NCBI RefSeq assembly: GCF_000701345.1
Contig: NZ_JNIJ01000010.1
Location: 1-64,000, forward strand
Direction: 5' to 3'
Length of the DNA: 64,000 bases
Origin: Bradyrhizobium sp. URHD0069
GTDB taxonomy: Bacteria; Pseudomonadota; Alphaproteobacteria; Rhizobiales; Xanthobacteraceae
Positions 39,463 to 46,368 of the stretch are shown in pieces; the first letter of the stretch is position 1, and each line of letters opens with the position of its first letter. The translations under genes were made by a program, and so were the position numbers. The notes under the pieces were generated by a model that was not told the origin of the DNA, searched no databases, and saw only the letters and a program-made list of their open reading frames with translations.

Positions 39463-39562
39463 TGGCCTCGCGGGGGGTCCGCGCGCTTGCGCGCGAGAGG
39501 GCCTTGTGGCAAGGATCGGCCGCCTCGTCGGGCCTTTTTGGCCGATTCTCGCATCCGGGCAC

Positions 39563-39637
39563 GCTGCCGTAGCTCAGTGGTAGAGCACTCCATTGGTAAT
39601 GGAGAGGTCGACAGTTCAATCCTGTCTGGCAGCACCA
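39563..39637 (+). tRNA. tRNA-Thr (anticodon GGT)
   Basis: Acceptor GCTGCCG pairs with TGGCAGC (one G-T pair). The anticodon stem-loop CTCCATTGGTAATGGAG gives GGT, the T arm is ACAGTTCAATCCTGT, and CCA is encoded. Its 3' 47 bases are duplicated at 62044-62090, so it is the integration site of the element to its right. Confidence 0.95.
39591..39637. repeat. attL: 47-bp 3' end of tRNA-Thr
   Basis: Identical to 62044-62090 over 47 bp, from the anticodon loop through CCA. Sequences on either side differ at once. This is the standard sign of site-specific integration by a tyrosine recombinase, and the tRNA gene stays intact at this end. Confidence 0.95.
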
Positions 39638-39672
39638 GCTTTTTCAGGCTTTTCAGCGCTTTAGCGGTTTCG

Positions 39673-39694
39673 TCCCACACAGGCTTCCCACACA
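39673..39694. promoter_or_regulatory. Putative integrase arm-type sites, left end
   Basis: Two copies of tcccacaca start at 39673 and 39686, exactly 13 bp apart, just inside attL. The same word occurs at the other end at 61909, 61922 (last bases differ slightly) and 62003, again with a 13-bp step for the first two. This fits arm-binding sites for the integrase N-terminal domain. Confidence 0.6.
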
Positions 39695-39914
39695 GCGGAA
39701 GGCAGTACCTACACTCAGAATGACAGGTAGCGGAGGCGGCGCTGAACCACAAAAATGCAAAGAATCAAAGAAAAAGGCGACTCTCGCGAGCCGCCCGTTT
39801 CCGATTTCATATGTCCCTAGGGGGAGGCCTTGCGGCCCGCGTGTCCTAAAGCTCATGTACGTACATGTATGCTACTTTGACGCTCTGTCAATCGAAGTTT
39901 AAACGCTTCGGAAC

Positions 39915-39933
39915 GGAACCTATTAACGGTTCC
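39915..39933. promoter_or_regulatory. Operator-like palindrome before the HEPN gene
   Basis: GGAACC, 7 bp, GGTTCC: a perfect 6-bp inverted repeat centred 26 bp before the ATG at 39950. Its position suggests a repressor site or a hairpin near the start of the transcript. Confidence 0.45.
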
Positions 39934-39949
39934 TTATTCGGACACCTGG

Positions 39950-40618
39950 ATGCCAAGAGACTTTTCGCCGCAAGAACAGTTAAAAATTCCTGCAACGCTT
40001 TCAACTCCCCGGTTCGCAACGTACTTCGTCGCCTGCAACAACGACAACGAAGCGGCTCTGCGGCTCTATGGGTGGAATGCTCGCGTTTCCAGCGCTTTTC
40101 TATTGCCTCTCCATCTCTTCGAAATATGCATCCGGAACGCGGTCGCGAACGCTGCGACGGCCACCTACAGCCCGACATGGCCGTGGGCCGCAACCTTTGA
40201 ACGCAGCTTGCCTGACTACCGCCACTTCAGCCCGCGTAGGGAGATCGTGAAAGTTAGACAACGACACCATGCGCCACAGAGCACGGGCAAAGTGATCGCC
40301 GACCTAAAATTCGCCTTTTGGGTTTCTATGTTCACCGGTCGCCACGACCGTCGGCTTTGGCGGCCGCACCTTAAAATCGAATTCCCAAACGCGCCTCCGG
40401 GCATGACGGTTGAGCAAATTCGCACGCGGATTTTCGCTGTAGCAGACGAAGTACGTCAGCTTAGAAATCGCATCGCGCATCACGAGCCGATATTTCGCCG
40501 CGACCTTATTGCAAGCTACGAAGCCATTGAAGAGATAATTGGCTACAGATGTTTGGACACGCTGGCATGGATGCGCAGAGCGGAGACGACGACCAATCTG
40601 CTCTTGGTAGATCCGTAG
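39950..40618 (+). CDS. HEPN-type Abi-like protein (putative abortive-infection RNase)
   Basis: 222 residues. LPLHLFEICIRNAVANAA (about 52-69) and the motif LRNRIAHHEPIF (171-182) match the Abi-like/HEPN superfamily, in which R-x4-6-H is the RNase active site (Arg172 to His177/178). Such proteins degrade RNA and abort phage growth when triggered. The gene is the first cargo next to attL, a common place for defence genes. The assignment rests on these motifs; the trigger and any antitoxin are unknown. Confidence 0.7.
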   Translation: MPRDFSPQEQLKIPATLSTPRFATYFVACNNDNEAALRLYGWNARVSSAFLLPLHLFEICIRNAVANAATATYSPTWPWAATFERSLPDYRHFSPRREIVKVRQRHHAPQSTGKVIADLKFAFWVSMFTGRHDRRLWRPHLKIEFPNAPPGMTVEQIRTRIFAVADEVRQLRNRIAHHEPIFRRDLIASYEAIEEIIGYRCLDTLAWMRRAETTTNLLLVDP

Positions 40619-40694
40619 GCGGCTGCGAAAAACATCACGCTCGAACCCTGTATTGATTGGACCGTGCCGCGACTCCCGGAAATCAGCCTTTAGC

Positions 40695-41123
40695 TTACGC
40701 GGGAAATTTCATTGCGGCGTTGATCGCTTCCTTGTGGGACGCCCGACCTTTTCCGTAAGTGTTCAGCGTATTTGACAATCCTATAAGCCCTGACGAAGCC
40801 TTCCGCAGGTCAAAACCGAACCATCGTAGAACAATGCAGGTTGGCGATTGCGTGTCAGCGAACGCCCGAATCTGTGACGCCAAATCCCGATACTGATGTT
40901 CTGCTTCCTCGAGACGTTCGACATTGTCGGGCGTCGTGTCAGTACCAGCGACGGCGACGACCGCATCACCAACCTGTCTCCACCGCGCCCTGATATTGTC
41001 GTACAAGATCATCGTGCGACGAACCTCGGTTCTCAGGTCAATGAACCGCAGCAAAGGCTTTCCGATCGCATTAAAAACGATCCAGCTAAAAAGGGCGACC
41101 GCGATGGGTCCTAGGTTGCTCAC
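40695..41123 (-). CDS. Membrane-anchored hypothetical protein
   Basis: 142 residues. One N-terminal hydrophobic segment (LGPIAVALFSWIVFNAIGKPLL) is followed by a charged, helical cytoplasmic region (RARWRQVGDAV...ERLEEAEHQYRDLASQIRAF). There is no signal cleavage site, so it is likely a membrane anchor. No family is recognised. It faces away from the HEPN gene's 3' end. Confidence 0.6.
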   Translation of the reverse strand: MSNLGPIAVALFSWIVFNAIGKPLLRFIDLRTEVRRTMILYDNIRARWRQVGDAVVAVAGTDTTPDNVERLEEAEHQYRDLASQIRAFADTQSPTCIVLRWFGFDLRKASSGLIGLSNTLNTYGKGRASHKEAINAAMKFPA

Positions 41124-41135
41124 ATGCAGGCCCCG

Positions 41136-41384
41136 CTACAGCGCGCTCAGGTCATCAGGCACGGCGCCAAATTTCCGAATTACCTTTGCGTCGCTAAAAT
41201 CGCCGGTAGCAGGGTCACCCGTGCGACTAAACGCGACGGCGCCAACGTGCCCCTCTTTGCGCGAGAGCGCTTCCGCGCGCATCACAGCGGCATTTGGATT
41301 GAAGCATTCTGTCGGCTCGCCTGCCGCCACACCGTCGTCACTCGCAACGAACGGCAGCGCAACGTAATACGTCACTTCGGCCAT
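41136..41384 (-). CDS. Small hypothetical protein
   Basis: 82 residues. EVTYYVALPFVASDDGVAAGEPTECFNPNAAVMRAEALSRKEGHVGAVAFSRTGDPATGDF reads as a compact globular protein resembling small phage-island unknowns. It lies between two other leftward genes and could share a transcript with the SOS-controlled gene at 41409-41633. Confidence 0.6.
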   Translation of the reverse strand: MAEVTYYVALPFVASDDGVAAGEPTECFNPNAAVMRAEALSRKEGHVGAVAFSRTGDPATGDFSDAKVIRKFGAVPDDLSAL

Positions 41385-41408
41385 GTTCCTCGCCTCAACT
41401 CAATCGTA

Positions 41409-41633
41409 TCAATCCTTGCGGTCGCGTGGCGCCGGTTCGAATTTGCCTCGCGCGTAGCCGCTCGAAACAGCAGCGCGCAGTTCTCGCACTTCCGCTTCTA
41501 AGTATCCGTTTGCGACGATCAGCGCCTTCACGGCGTCACGCACATCGCCACCGCACGCCGCTATTGCCTGGTCCGTTGCCTCTTCAAGCTGGCCCGCGTC
41601 GGCCTGTGGATTTGGCGCGGCGCTCTGCGACAT
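41409..41633 (-). CDS. SOS-box-controlled small protein, paralogue A
   Basis: 74 residues: MSQSAAPNPQADAG, then EEATDQAIAACGGDVRDAVKALIVANGYLEAEVRELRAAVSSGYARGKF. A family of short helical proteins with an IAACGGD-x-R-x2-VKALIVAN core; function unknown. A LexA-type box lies 32 bp upstream. A truncated paralogue is at 42908-43186. Confidence 0.7.
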   Translation of the reverse strand: MSQSAAPNPQADAGQLEEATDQAIAACGGDVRDAVKALIVANGYLEAEVRELRAAVSSGYARGKFEPAPRDRKD

Positions 41634-41664
41634 GACCGATTCCGAGTTGACGGGGTCTTGTAAT

Positions 41665-41679
41665 GTTCTCATTATGTTC
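41665..41679. promoter_or_regulatory. LexA (SOS) box, alphaproteobacterial type
   Basis: GTTC-TCATTAT-GTTC, an exact match to the known alphaproteobacterial LexA consensus GTTC-N7-GTTC. It lies between the leftward small gene (41633) and the rightward gene at 41827. Confidence 0.75.
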
Positions 41680-41826
41680 TTATAGAGTCGAGGTACTAAA
41701 ACCGCCCGTTTTCGTCGCGTTGGCGTGTCGTCCAACCCAGCACCGACGCGACTGTGGTACCTTGCCGACGTTGCGCTGAGTCTGCGTACTGAGTCTGCCT
41801 TTTCAATTTTTGATACGGGAGATTTG

Positions 41827-42966
41827 ATGCCTGAATCCAAGGCGAAGACCGTCACCACGCGCGGCCATTGGGCCAATGTTAGTGACGATCGGCTGATCGA
41901 CCTTGATCTTGAGATCGACAATCCGGAAACACTCGAAGGCTTAGTGAGGCAGGTACCGGCCAACTACGCAGACGCCCATGTCGAGTTCAAATATGACCTT
42001 CGCGGCATGGACATCCCCGAATTCACCTGCGTGCACGGAAGCCATCAGCACAAGGCCGGCTTCGTAATGAATGTCGATGGCACCCGGTTCATGGTGGGGT
42101 GGATCTGCGCCAAGACAATCTACAATGAGGACTTTGACCAATACACCGCAGACTTCGAAGCTGCCATCGGTCGTCGCGATGCGCTGCGACGTGTGCGAGA
42201 GATTCGAAGTGCAATCACACAGTTCTCCGGTTGGCTCGACCGCATTTCTTCATCGAACGTGTTGCAAGGATTTTCCACCGTTAGCGACCGCTTGCGGAGT
42301 CATATGCCTTGGGTGTTCGAAACAGTGCAATCGGCCAACGGCAGAGCGATTGAGGGCATCGCAATGCCCAGGCACCTGTGCTTGGCACCCACGGATATCC
42401 TCGCCGAGTTTGACCGGCTGATGAACGCGACTGCGGCAGTCACGATGTCGCTGACTGGCGACGCTCAACGGGTTGCTGCGTCCATAGGTTCGATCAGAAC
42501 AGAAATCGACGGCCTGATACGCCGAGCGGAATTGATTTTGGCAAAACTGTCTGATCTGGAACTTTTTTTCCAACCAGCCACGCTGCATGCAATTTGCCAA
42601 CACGCAGAGAAAGCGGTCCCAAGACGGAAGCGTCATTTCGCCGGCCTGATGAAGTTGTCCACGCGCGACGTATTTGTCGAAATGCCAAAGGATTTTGTCA
42701 TGCCGAGTGCTCGGCCGGTTGAAGCCCTGCGAGCGGCGATTGCCGGAGCTGTTCCCGTACCCGCCGCACGAGAGCCAACCATCGTCACCGTTTCAGGCGA
42801 GACTTACTCCGTCAGCACGCATCAAAAGTCAGAATCGATATGGGTTGCCTCCGGAAACTACAAGGGTGTGCATCACCGCACCGAAGACCGGACCGAAGGT
42901 GCCGCCGTCAAACAATGGGAGCATTGGGCCGCATACAAAAGCGGCTCAAGAGGAAGACACCGATGA
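41827..42966 (+). CDS. Hypothetical protein with a probably truncated 3' end
   Basis: About 379 residues. The start at 41827 follows GGGAG. The N-terminal part has clustered Cys/His (FTCVHGSHQHKAGF, MVGWICAKTI), which may bind a metal. The middle is helical (RIAEL-like spacing in DRLMNATAAVTMSLTGDAQRVAASIGS). The stop codon falls inside DNA copied from the 3' end of an SRAP gene, so the true C-terminus was probably lost. No family is recognised. Confidence 0.6.
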   Translation: MPESKAKTVTTRGHWANVSDDRLIDLDLEIDNPETLEGLVRQVPANYADAHVEFKYDLRGMDIPEFTCVHGSHQHKAGFVMNVDGTRFMVGWICAKTIYNEDFDQYTADFEAAIGRRDALRRVREIRSAITQFSGWLDRISSSNVLQGFSTVSDRLRSHMPWVFETVQSANGRAIEGIAMPRHLCLAPTDILAEFDRLMNATAAVTMSLTGDAQRVAASIGSIRTEIDGLIRRAELILAKLSDLELFFQPATLHAICQHAEKAVPRRKRHFAGLMKLSTRDVFVEMPKDFVMPSARPVEALRAAIAGAVPVPAAREPTIVTVSGETYSVSTHQKSESIWVASGNYKGVHHRTEDRTEGAAVKQWEHWAAYKSGSRGRHR

Positions 42967-43186
42967 TCTTCTCGCTGAAGATCGTTGCGCGTGGCGCCGA
43001 TAAGGAAGATCGGGCAGCAGCGTGAACGCCATTTTGAGCGGCTTCCGATTCCAGAAACTCGTTTGCTACGATCATAGCTTTCAGCGCGTCTCGCACGTCA
43101 CCGCCGCACGCCGCAATCGCTTCATCCGCCGCCGCTTCGAGCCGGTCTGCGTCGGCCTGTGAATTTGGCGCGGCGCTCTGCGACAT
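42908..43186 (-). CDS. SOS-box-controlled small protein, paralogue B (chimeric end)
   Basis: Starts MSQSAAPNSQADADRLEAAADE, then IAACGGDVRDALKAMIVANEFLES as in paralogue A. The expected tail (EVRELRAAVSSGYARG) is then replaced by residues read antisense from the SRAP scar. A LexA box lies 33 bp upstream. Probably a broken or altered gene. Confidence 0.5.
   Translation of the reverse strand: MSQSAAPNSQADADRLEAAADEAIAACGGDVRDALKAMIVANEFLESEAAQNGVHAAARSSLSAPRATIFSEKIIGVFLLSRFCMRPNAPIV
42959..43022 (+). pseudogene. Remnant: 3' end of an SRAP gene
   Basis: Reads LKIVARGADKEDRAAA then stop, almost the same as the C-terminus of the intact SRAP gene at 43808-44470 ([16 protein letters not shown]). 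Only this end survives; it marks a past recombination point. Confidence 0.78.
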
Positions 43187-43218
43187 GACCGGTTCCGAGT
43201 TGACTGGACGCACGGAAT

Positions 43219-43233
43219 GTTCTCATTCTGTTC
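43219..43233. promoter_or_regulatory. LexA (SOS) box, alphaproteobacterial type
   Basis: GTTC-TCATTCT-GTTC. It lies between the leftward paralogue B and the rightward gene/SRAP pair, and its flanks resemble those of the box at 41665. Confidence 0.75.
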
Positions 43234-43296
43234 TCATGGAGTCAAGCGACCACAAACGCCGATTTCCGCCGCCTGGTCGAGCAGACAAGCGCCGAC

Positions 43297-43803
43297 GTGT
43301 ACGACGTGCGCGACGCCAACGGCATTCGATTGGCTTCAGTCCACTGCCGGGATGATCTGCAAAAGTGGTCGTTTGGGCATAACCATTTAACGTCCGACGA
43401 AGCCAGGCGCATCGCTGCGGCCATCGCGCGCTTGCCTGAAATGCTGATGCAACGGTCCGGCTTTCACTCACGCGACGGGGGTCACGATCGATGGAAGCCG
43501 AGCCGCCCCTACCACGTCGCGCTTGAAGACAGCTATGTTCGCGCGCATTGGGACGAAATCAACGCGCTCTGCAAACTGAACAGCATTCCGCTGAACGCGA
43601 CGGGCGAGAAGATCCGAGACGGAGGTCTCTGGTGCGTTTATGAATTCACCTGGCAGATGGACGCGATCTTGTTTTGGGATAGGTTCGAGGGGCGCTGGCT
43701 GCGCGGCACCGAATTCCATTATCCTGAGCGACCGAAAGATTTGCCGTCGATGAAGCCACTCAAGAACTGGCCAGAGTTCGATCCACGAAAAGCGAGGGGA
43801 TAA
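43297..43803 (+). CDS. Hypothetical protein upstream of SRAP
   Basis: 168 residues from a GTG at 43297. The frame is open further upstream ([17 protein letters not shown]), so the start may be earlier; the nearby ATG at 43236 is out of frame. [27 protein letters not shown] suggests helical content. It stops 4 bp before the SRAP start, so both are likely under the SOS box at 43219. No family is recognised. Confidence 0.6.
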   Translation: MYDVRDANGIRLASVHCRDDLQKWSFGHNHLTSDEARRIAAAIARLPEMLMQRSGFHSRDGGHDRWKPSRPYHVALEDSYVRAHWDEINALCKLNSIPLNATGEKIRDGGLWCVYEFTWQMDAILFWDRFEGRWLRGTEFHYPERPKDLPSMKPLKNWPEFDPRKARG

Positions 43804-43807
43804 GCTG

Positions 43808-44470
43808 GTGTGCAACCTCTACAGCATCACAACCAACCAAGCCGCCATCATCGCGCTTTTTCGAGTGATGAACCGATACGTCGGCAACCTGCCGCCGATG
43901 CCGGGTGTATTTCCTGACTATCCGGCGCCGGTCATCCGCAACGTCGGCGCCGAGCGAGAACTGACCATGATGCGTTGGGGCATGCCGCCGCCACCGCGCG
44001 CCGGCGGTTTCCCCGTCACCAATATCCGCAACACCACTTCGCCGCACTGGCGAGGCTGGCTGAAGCCGGAAAGCCGATGCCTGGTGCCGGCGAACAGCTT
44101 CGCTGAATATGCACCGGAGACCAATCCTGCGACCGGCAAAAAGGACGTCGTCTGGTTCGCGCTGAACGATGATCGGCCGCTCTTCGCTTTCGCCGGGATC
44201 TGGACTGAATTCAGAGGCGACCGCGGCACCAAGTCGAAGCCTGTCCCCGGCCCACATCTGGTCTACGGCTTTTTGACGACGGCGCCGAACGCGATCGTTG
44301 AACCGATACATCCGAAAGCAATGCCGGTGATCCTAACGACGGAAGAGGAATTCGACGTCTGGATGCGCGCGCCGTGGGACGAGACGAAAGCGCTGCAACG
44401 GCCGTTACCCGATGATGCACTGAAGATCGTCGCTCGTGGCGACGCAAAAGAAGATCGCGCGGCAGCGTGA
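43808..44470 (+). CDS. SOS response-associated peptidase (SRAP/YedK/HMCES)
   Basis: 220 residues, starting at a GTG. SRAP proteins form a covalent thiazolidine link to abasic sites in single-stranded DNA and so protect them. The key residues are present: Cys2 after Met removal, Asn near 72 (TNIRN), Glu100 (NSFAEY) and His168 ([11 protein letters not shown]). MRWGMPPP and [14 protein letters not shown] are the family signatures. GAGGGG lies 9 nt upstream. It is under a LexA box. Confidence 0.93.
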   Translation: MCNLYSITTNQAAIIALFRVMNRYVGNLPPMPGVFPDYPAPVIRNVGAERELTMMRWGMPPPPRAGGFPVTNIRNTTSPHWRGWLKPESRCLVPANSFAEYAPETNPATGKKDVVWFALNDDRPLFAFAGIWTEFRGDRGTKSKPVPGPHLVYGFLTTAPNAIVEPIHPKAMPVILTTEEEFDVWMRAPWDETKALQRPLPDDALKIVARGDAKEDRAAA

Positions 44471-44620
44471 GGATATCATAATGCGCAGCTTCCTCCTTGC
44501 GACGTTGGCCTTCATGTCCTGTTGTGAATGAGCAATTGCAGAAAGCCGGTGTGCGGCTCGTGTCCTTTGATATTGCTTTTGGAAATTGATCATGCCTTGG
44601 GCTGAAGGCGAAGAAAAAAA

Positions 44621-45382
44621 ATGACAGATCCCAGTGATCCGCCCACTGCGTCGCAGCTGGCCGAACCAAAGCCCGAGGAAACTCGAGGTATTCCGTCGTT
44701 GGGCGCCGGCGGTGGGGACAGAACGGCAGCAGTCATACGTTCCGTGATCTCGAATATTCCGATCGTGGGGCAAGCGCTGGCGGAGGTCATAACTGAGATT
44801 GTGCCAAACCAACGGATTGAGCGCGTCGAAAAATACCTCTTGTATCTGAGCGAGGAAATCGACTCGCTCAGAATTGCGAACGTCGACGCCGCAATGAAAA
44901 AGCCAGAAAATGTCGATCTAATCGAGGATGGGGCATACCAGGCTGTCCGTGCACTCAGTGATGAACGAAAGCGGTATCTAGCCCGCGCCGTCGCCCAAGG
45001 AATTAGGTCTGACGAAAAAGACAAGCTAAACGAAAAACGCGTGCTGGTGTTGATCGGAGATCTCGATGATGGCGATCTGCTGCTGTTGGACGCCTTCGCG
45101 TCGCGAAATAAGGGCCGCGAGAAGTTCGCAAAACTTAGACCAGCGCAACCTACAATCAACAATCAAGATCCGCTAGTCAGGGAGCGATGGGGACTGTATC
45201 AGGCCTCGATTGATCGGTTAACCCGTTTGTCTCTGCTCAATAAGCACGTTGATCTCGACAGCAAGACCAAACTTCCCTCGTTTGATACCTTCACCGGCGA
45301 ACCGAAAGGCAATCTTGAAGTGACCGCGTTGGGTCGTCTCGTGCTAAACCGGGCTGGCTTAACTGATCCGAATAACGTTTAG
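44621..45382 (+). CDS. Unrecognised protein, first gene of a pair
   Basis: 253 residues. A moderately hydrophobic segment (VIRSVISNIPIVGQALAEVITEIVP) is followed by NQRIERVEKYLLYLSEEIDSLR and a helical, charged body. The order resembles proteins of the DUF4393/Abi-alpha kind, but I cannot confirm that by eye. Forms a tight pair with the next gene. A role in phage resistance is a guess from position. Confidence 0.6.
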   Translation: MTDPSDPPTASQLAEPKPEETRGIPSLGAGGGDRTAAVIRSVISNIPIVGQALAEVITEIVPNQRIERVEKYLLYLSEEIDSLRIANVDAAMKKPENVDLIEDGAYQAVRALSDERKRYLARAVAQGIRSDEKDKLNEKRVLVLIGDLDDGDLLLLDAFASRNKGREKFAKLRPAQPTINNQDPLVRERWGLYQASIDRLTRLSLLNKHVDLDSKTKLPSFDTFTGEPKGNLEVTALGRLVLNRAGLTDPNNV

Positions 45383-45412
45383 AGCGGGTTGCCAGAAACG
45401 AAAGAAAAACTC

Positions 45413-46012
45413 ATGGATATGTCCGCATCGGCTCTAACGGGAGCATTGCGCGTCGGCCTTCAGGTCGTCGTTGCACGAAAACGCCCAGTGCTTGAGATAT
45501 ATCAAACGCTCAACAATACGTTTGGCCCGCCTTTCGATATTGATATGAAAGATCGCACCGGCACGAAGACGTTACGAACGGACCAACACCGCTTTCAGGA
45601 CATCTTTATTGATCTCACGCTTATCAATATCGGGAGCATCAGAGCGGAAAACGTCACCTTTAAACTAAGCGGTGACTTTAAGCGAGGCGAGCCCCGCGAT
45701 GCATTTCCTGAGCTGTTCAATTCAAACGTTCGACAGATTGCTCCAGGCCAGCCGCTTTATCTGATGCGCATCGACGACCACGATCTGAACGTCTACTCAC
45801 CGGATCCGGAAGGAAGCACCACCGCTTTCCGCGCGTCTGGTATCAAAACGACGGTATTGACGATTGCAGTGGAATACGACGGCCCGGCCTCATTCTTTAA
45901 TTGGCTAATCAGTCGGCATCGGAAATGGCGTGGCTTGAAGCAATACTCGATGCAATTTACTTTTGATCCAATGACCGTGCTCGGCGATCTGCCGCCTGCG
46001 AAGTACGCCTAG
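45413..46012 (+). CDS. Unrecognised protein, second gene of the pair
   Basis: About 199 residues from ATG 45413 (TTG 45389 is possible). It looks beta-rich (FQDIFIDLTLINIGSIRAENVTFKLSG; YLMRIDDHDLNVY; TTVLTIAVEYDG), like an Ig-type or C2-type sandwich. A short basic C-terminal part contains a possible hydrophobic patch (FFNWLISRHRKWRGLKQYSM). No family is recognised. Confidence 0.6.
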   Translation: MDMSASALTGALRVGLQVVVARKRPVLEIYQTLNNTFGPPFDIDMKDRTGTKTLRTDQHRFQDIFIDLTLINIGSIRAENVTFKLSGDFKRGEPRDAFPELFNSNVRQIAPGQPLYLMRIDDHDLNVYSPDPEGSTTAFRASGIKTTVLTIAVEYDGPASFFNWLISRHRKWRGLKQYSMQFTFDPMTVLGDLPPAKYA

Positions 46013-46013
46013 C

Positions 46014-46226
46014 GTGAGCCCCATTACAAAACGGCTCTTGGCCGTTCGTGACACAGCCTGGGTTGGCCGCGCTCGATTAACACCGGAACGATTCGACCGG
46101 CACCGTCTTGAATTCCACGGTCAATATAAGAATCCAATCCGCGTCGTCGGCTTCAACACCGCTGAAGGCTGGTCCCGGGACGTTTCAGCTGTCCGCGCAG
46201 AACAGCCGTTTCATAAACCGGTTTAG
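46014..46226 (+). CDS. Small hypothetical protein, probably a fragment
   Basis: 70 residues from a GTG two bases after the preceding stop. RARLTPERFDRHRLEFHGQYKNPIRVVGFNTAEGWSRDVS reads like a genuine coding piece, but it ends abruptly. It may be the remnant of a longer gene. Confidence 0.4.
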   Translation: MSPITKRLLAVRDTAWVGRARLTPERFDRHRLEFHGQYKNPIRVVGFNTAEGWSRDVSAVRAEQPFHKPV

Positions 46227-46368
46227 GCGAGGCCTTTCGACGAAAGGATATTCCGGCCTCGCAAAGCTTCCTGATCCGCTCCTTACGGGCTGCAGGGGTG
46301 GGGTTTCGTGTGGGTTGTGGAGCTTGCGGGGGGTGTACTAATCGGGGTGGTCGGGGTATTCCGGTCCG

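Larger units (their letters stand above)
39638..39949. other. Left-end non-coding region of the element
   Basis: No gene seen. It contains the arm-type sites, a perfect 14-bp palindrome catgtacgtacatg at 39854-39867, and the ggaacc/ggttcc operator-like palindrome immediately before the HEPN gene. Confidence 0.6.

Noticed and set aside
44481..44531. 16-residue frame MRSFLLATLAFMSCCE after SRAP with a fair ribosome binding site
   Set aside because: Too short to support; looks like the start of a signal peptide or lipoprotein cut short, but nothing follows it.
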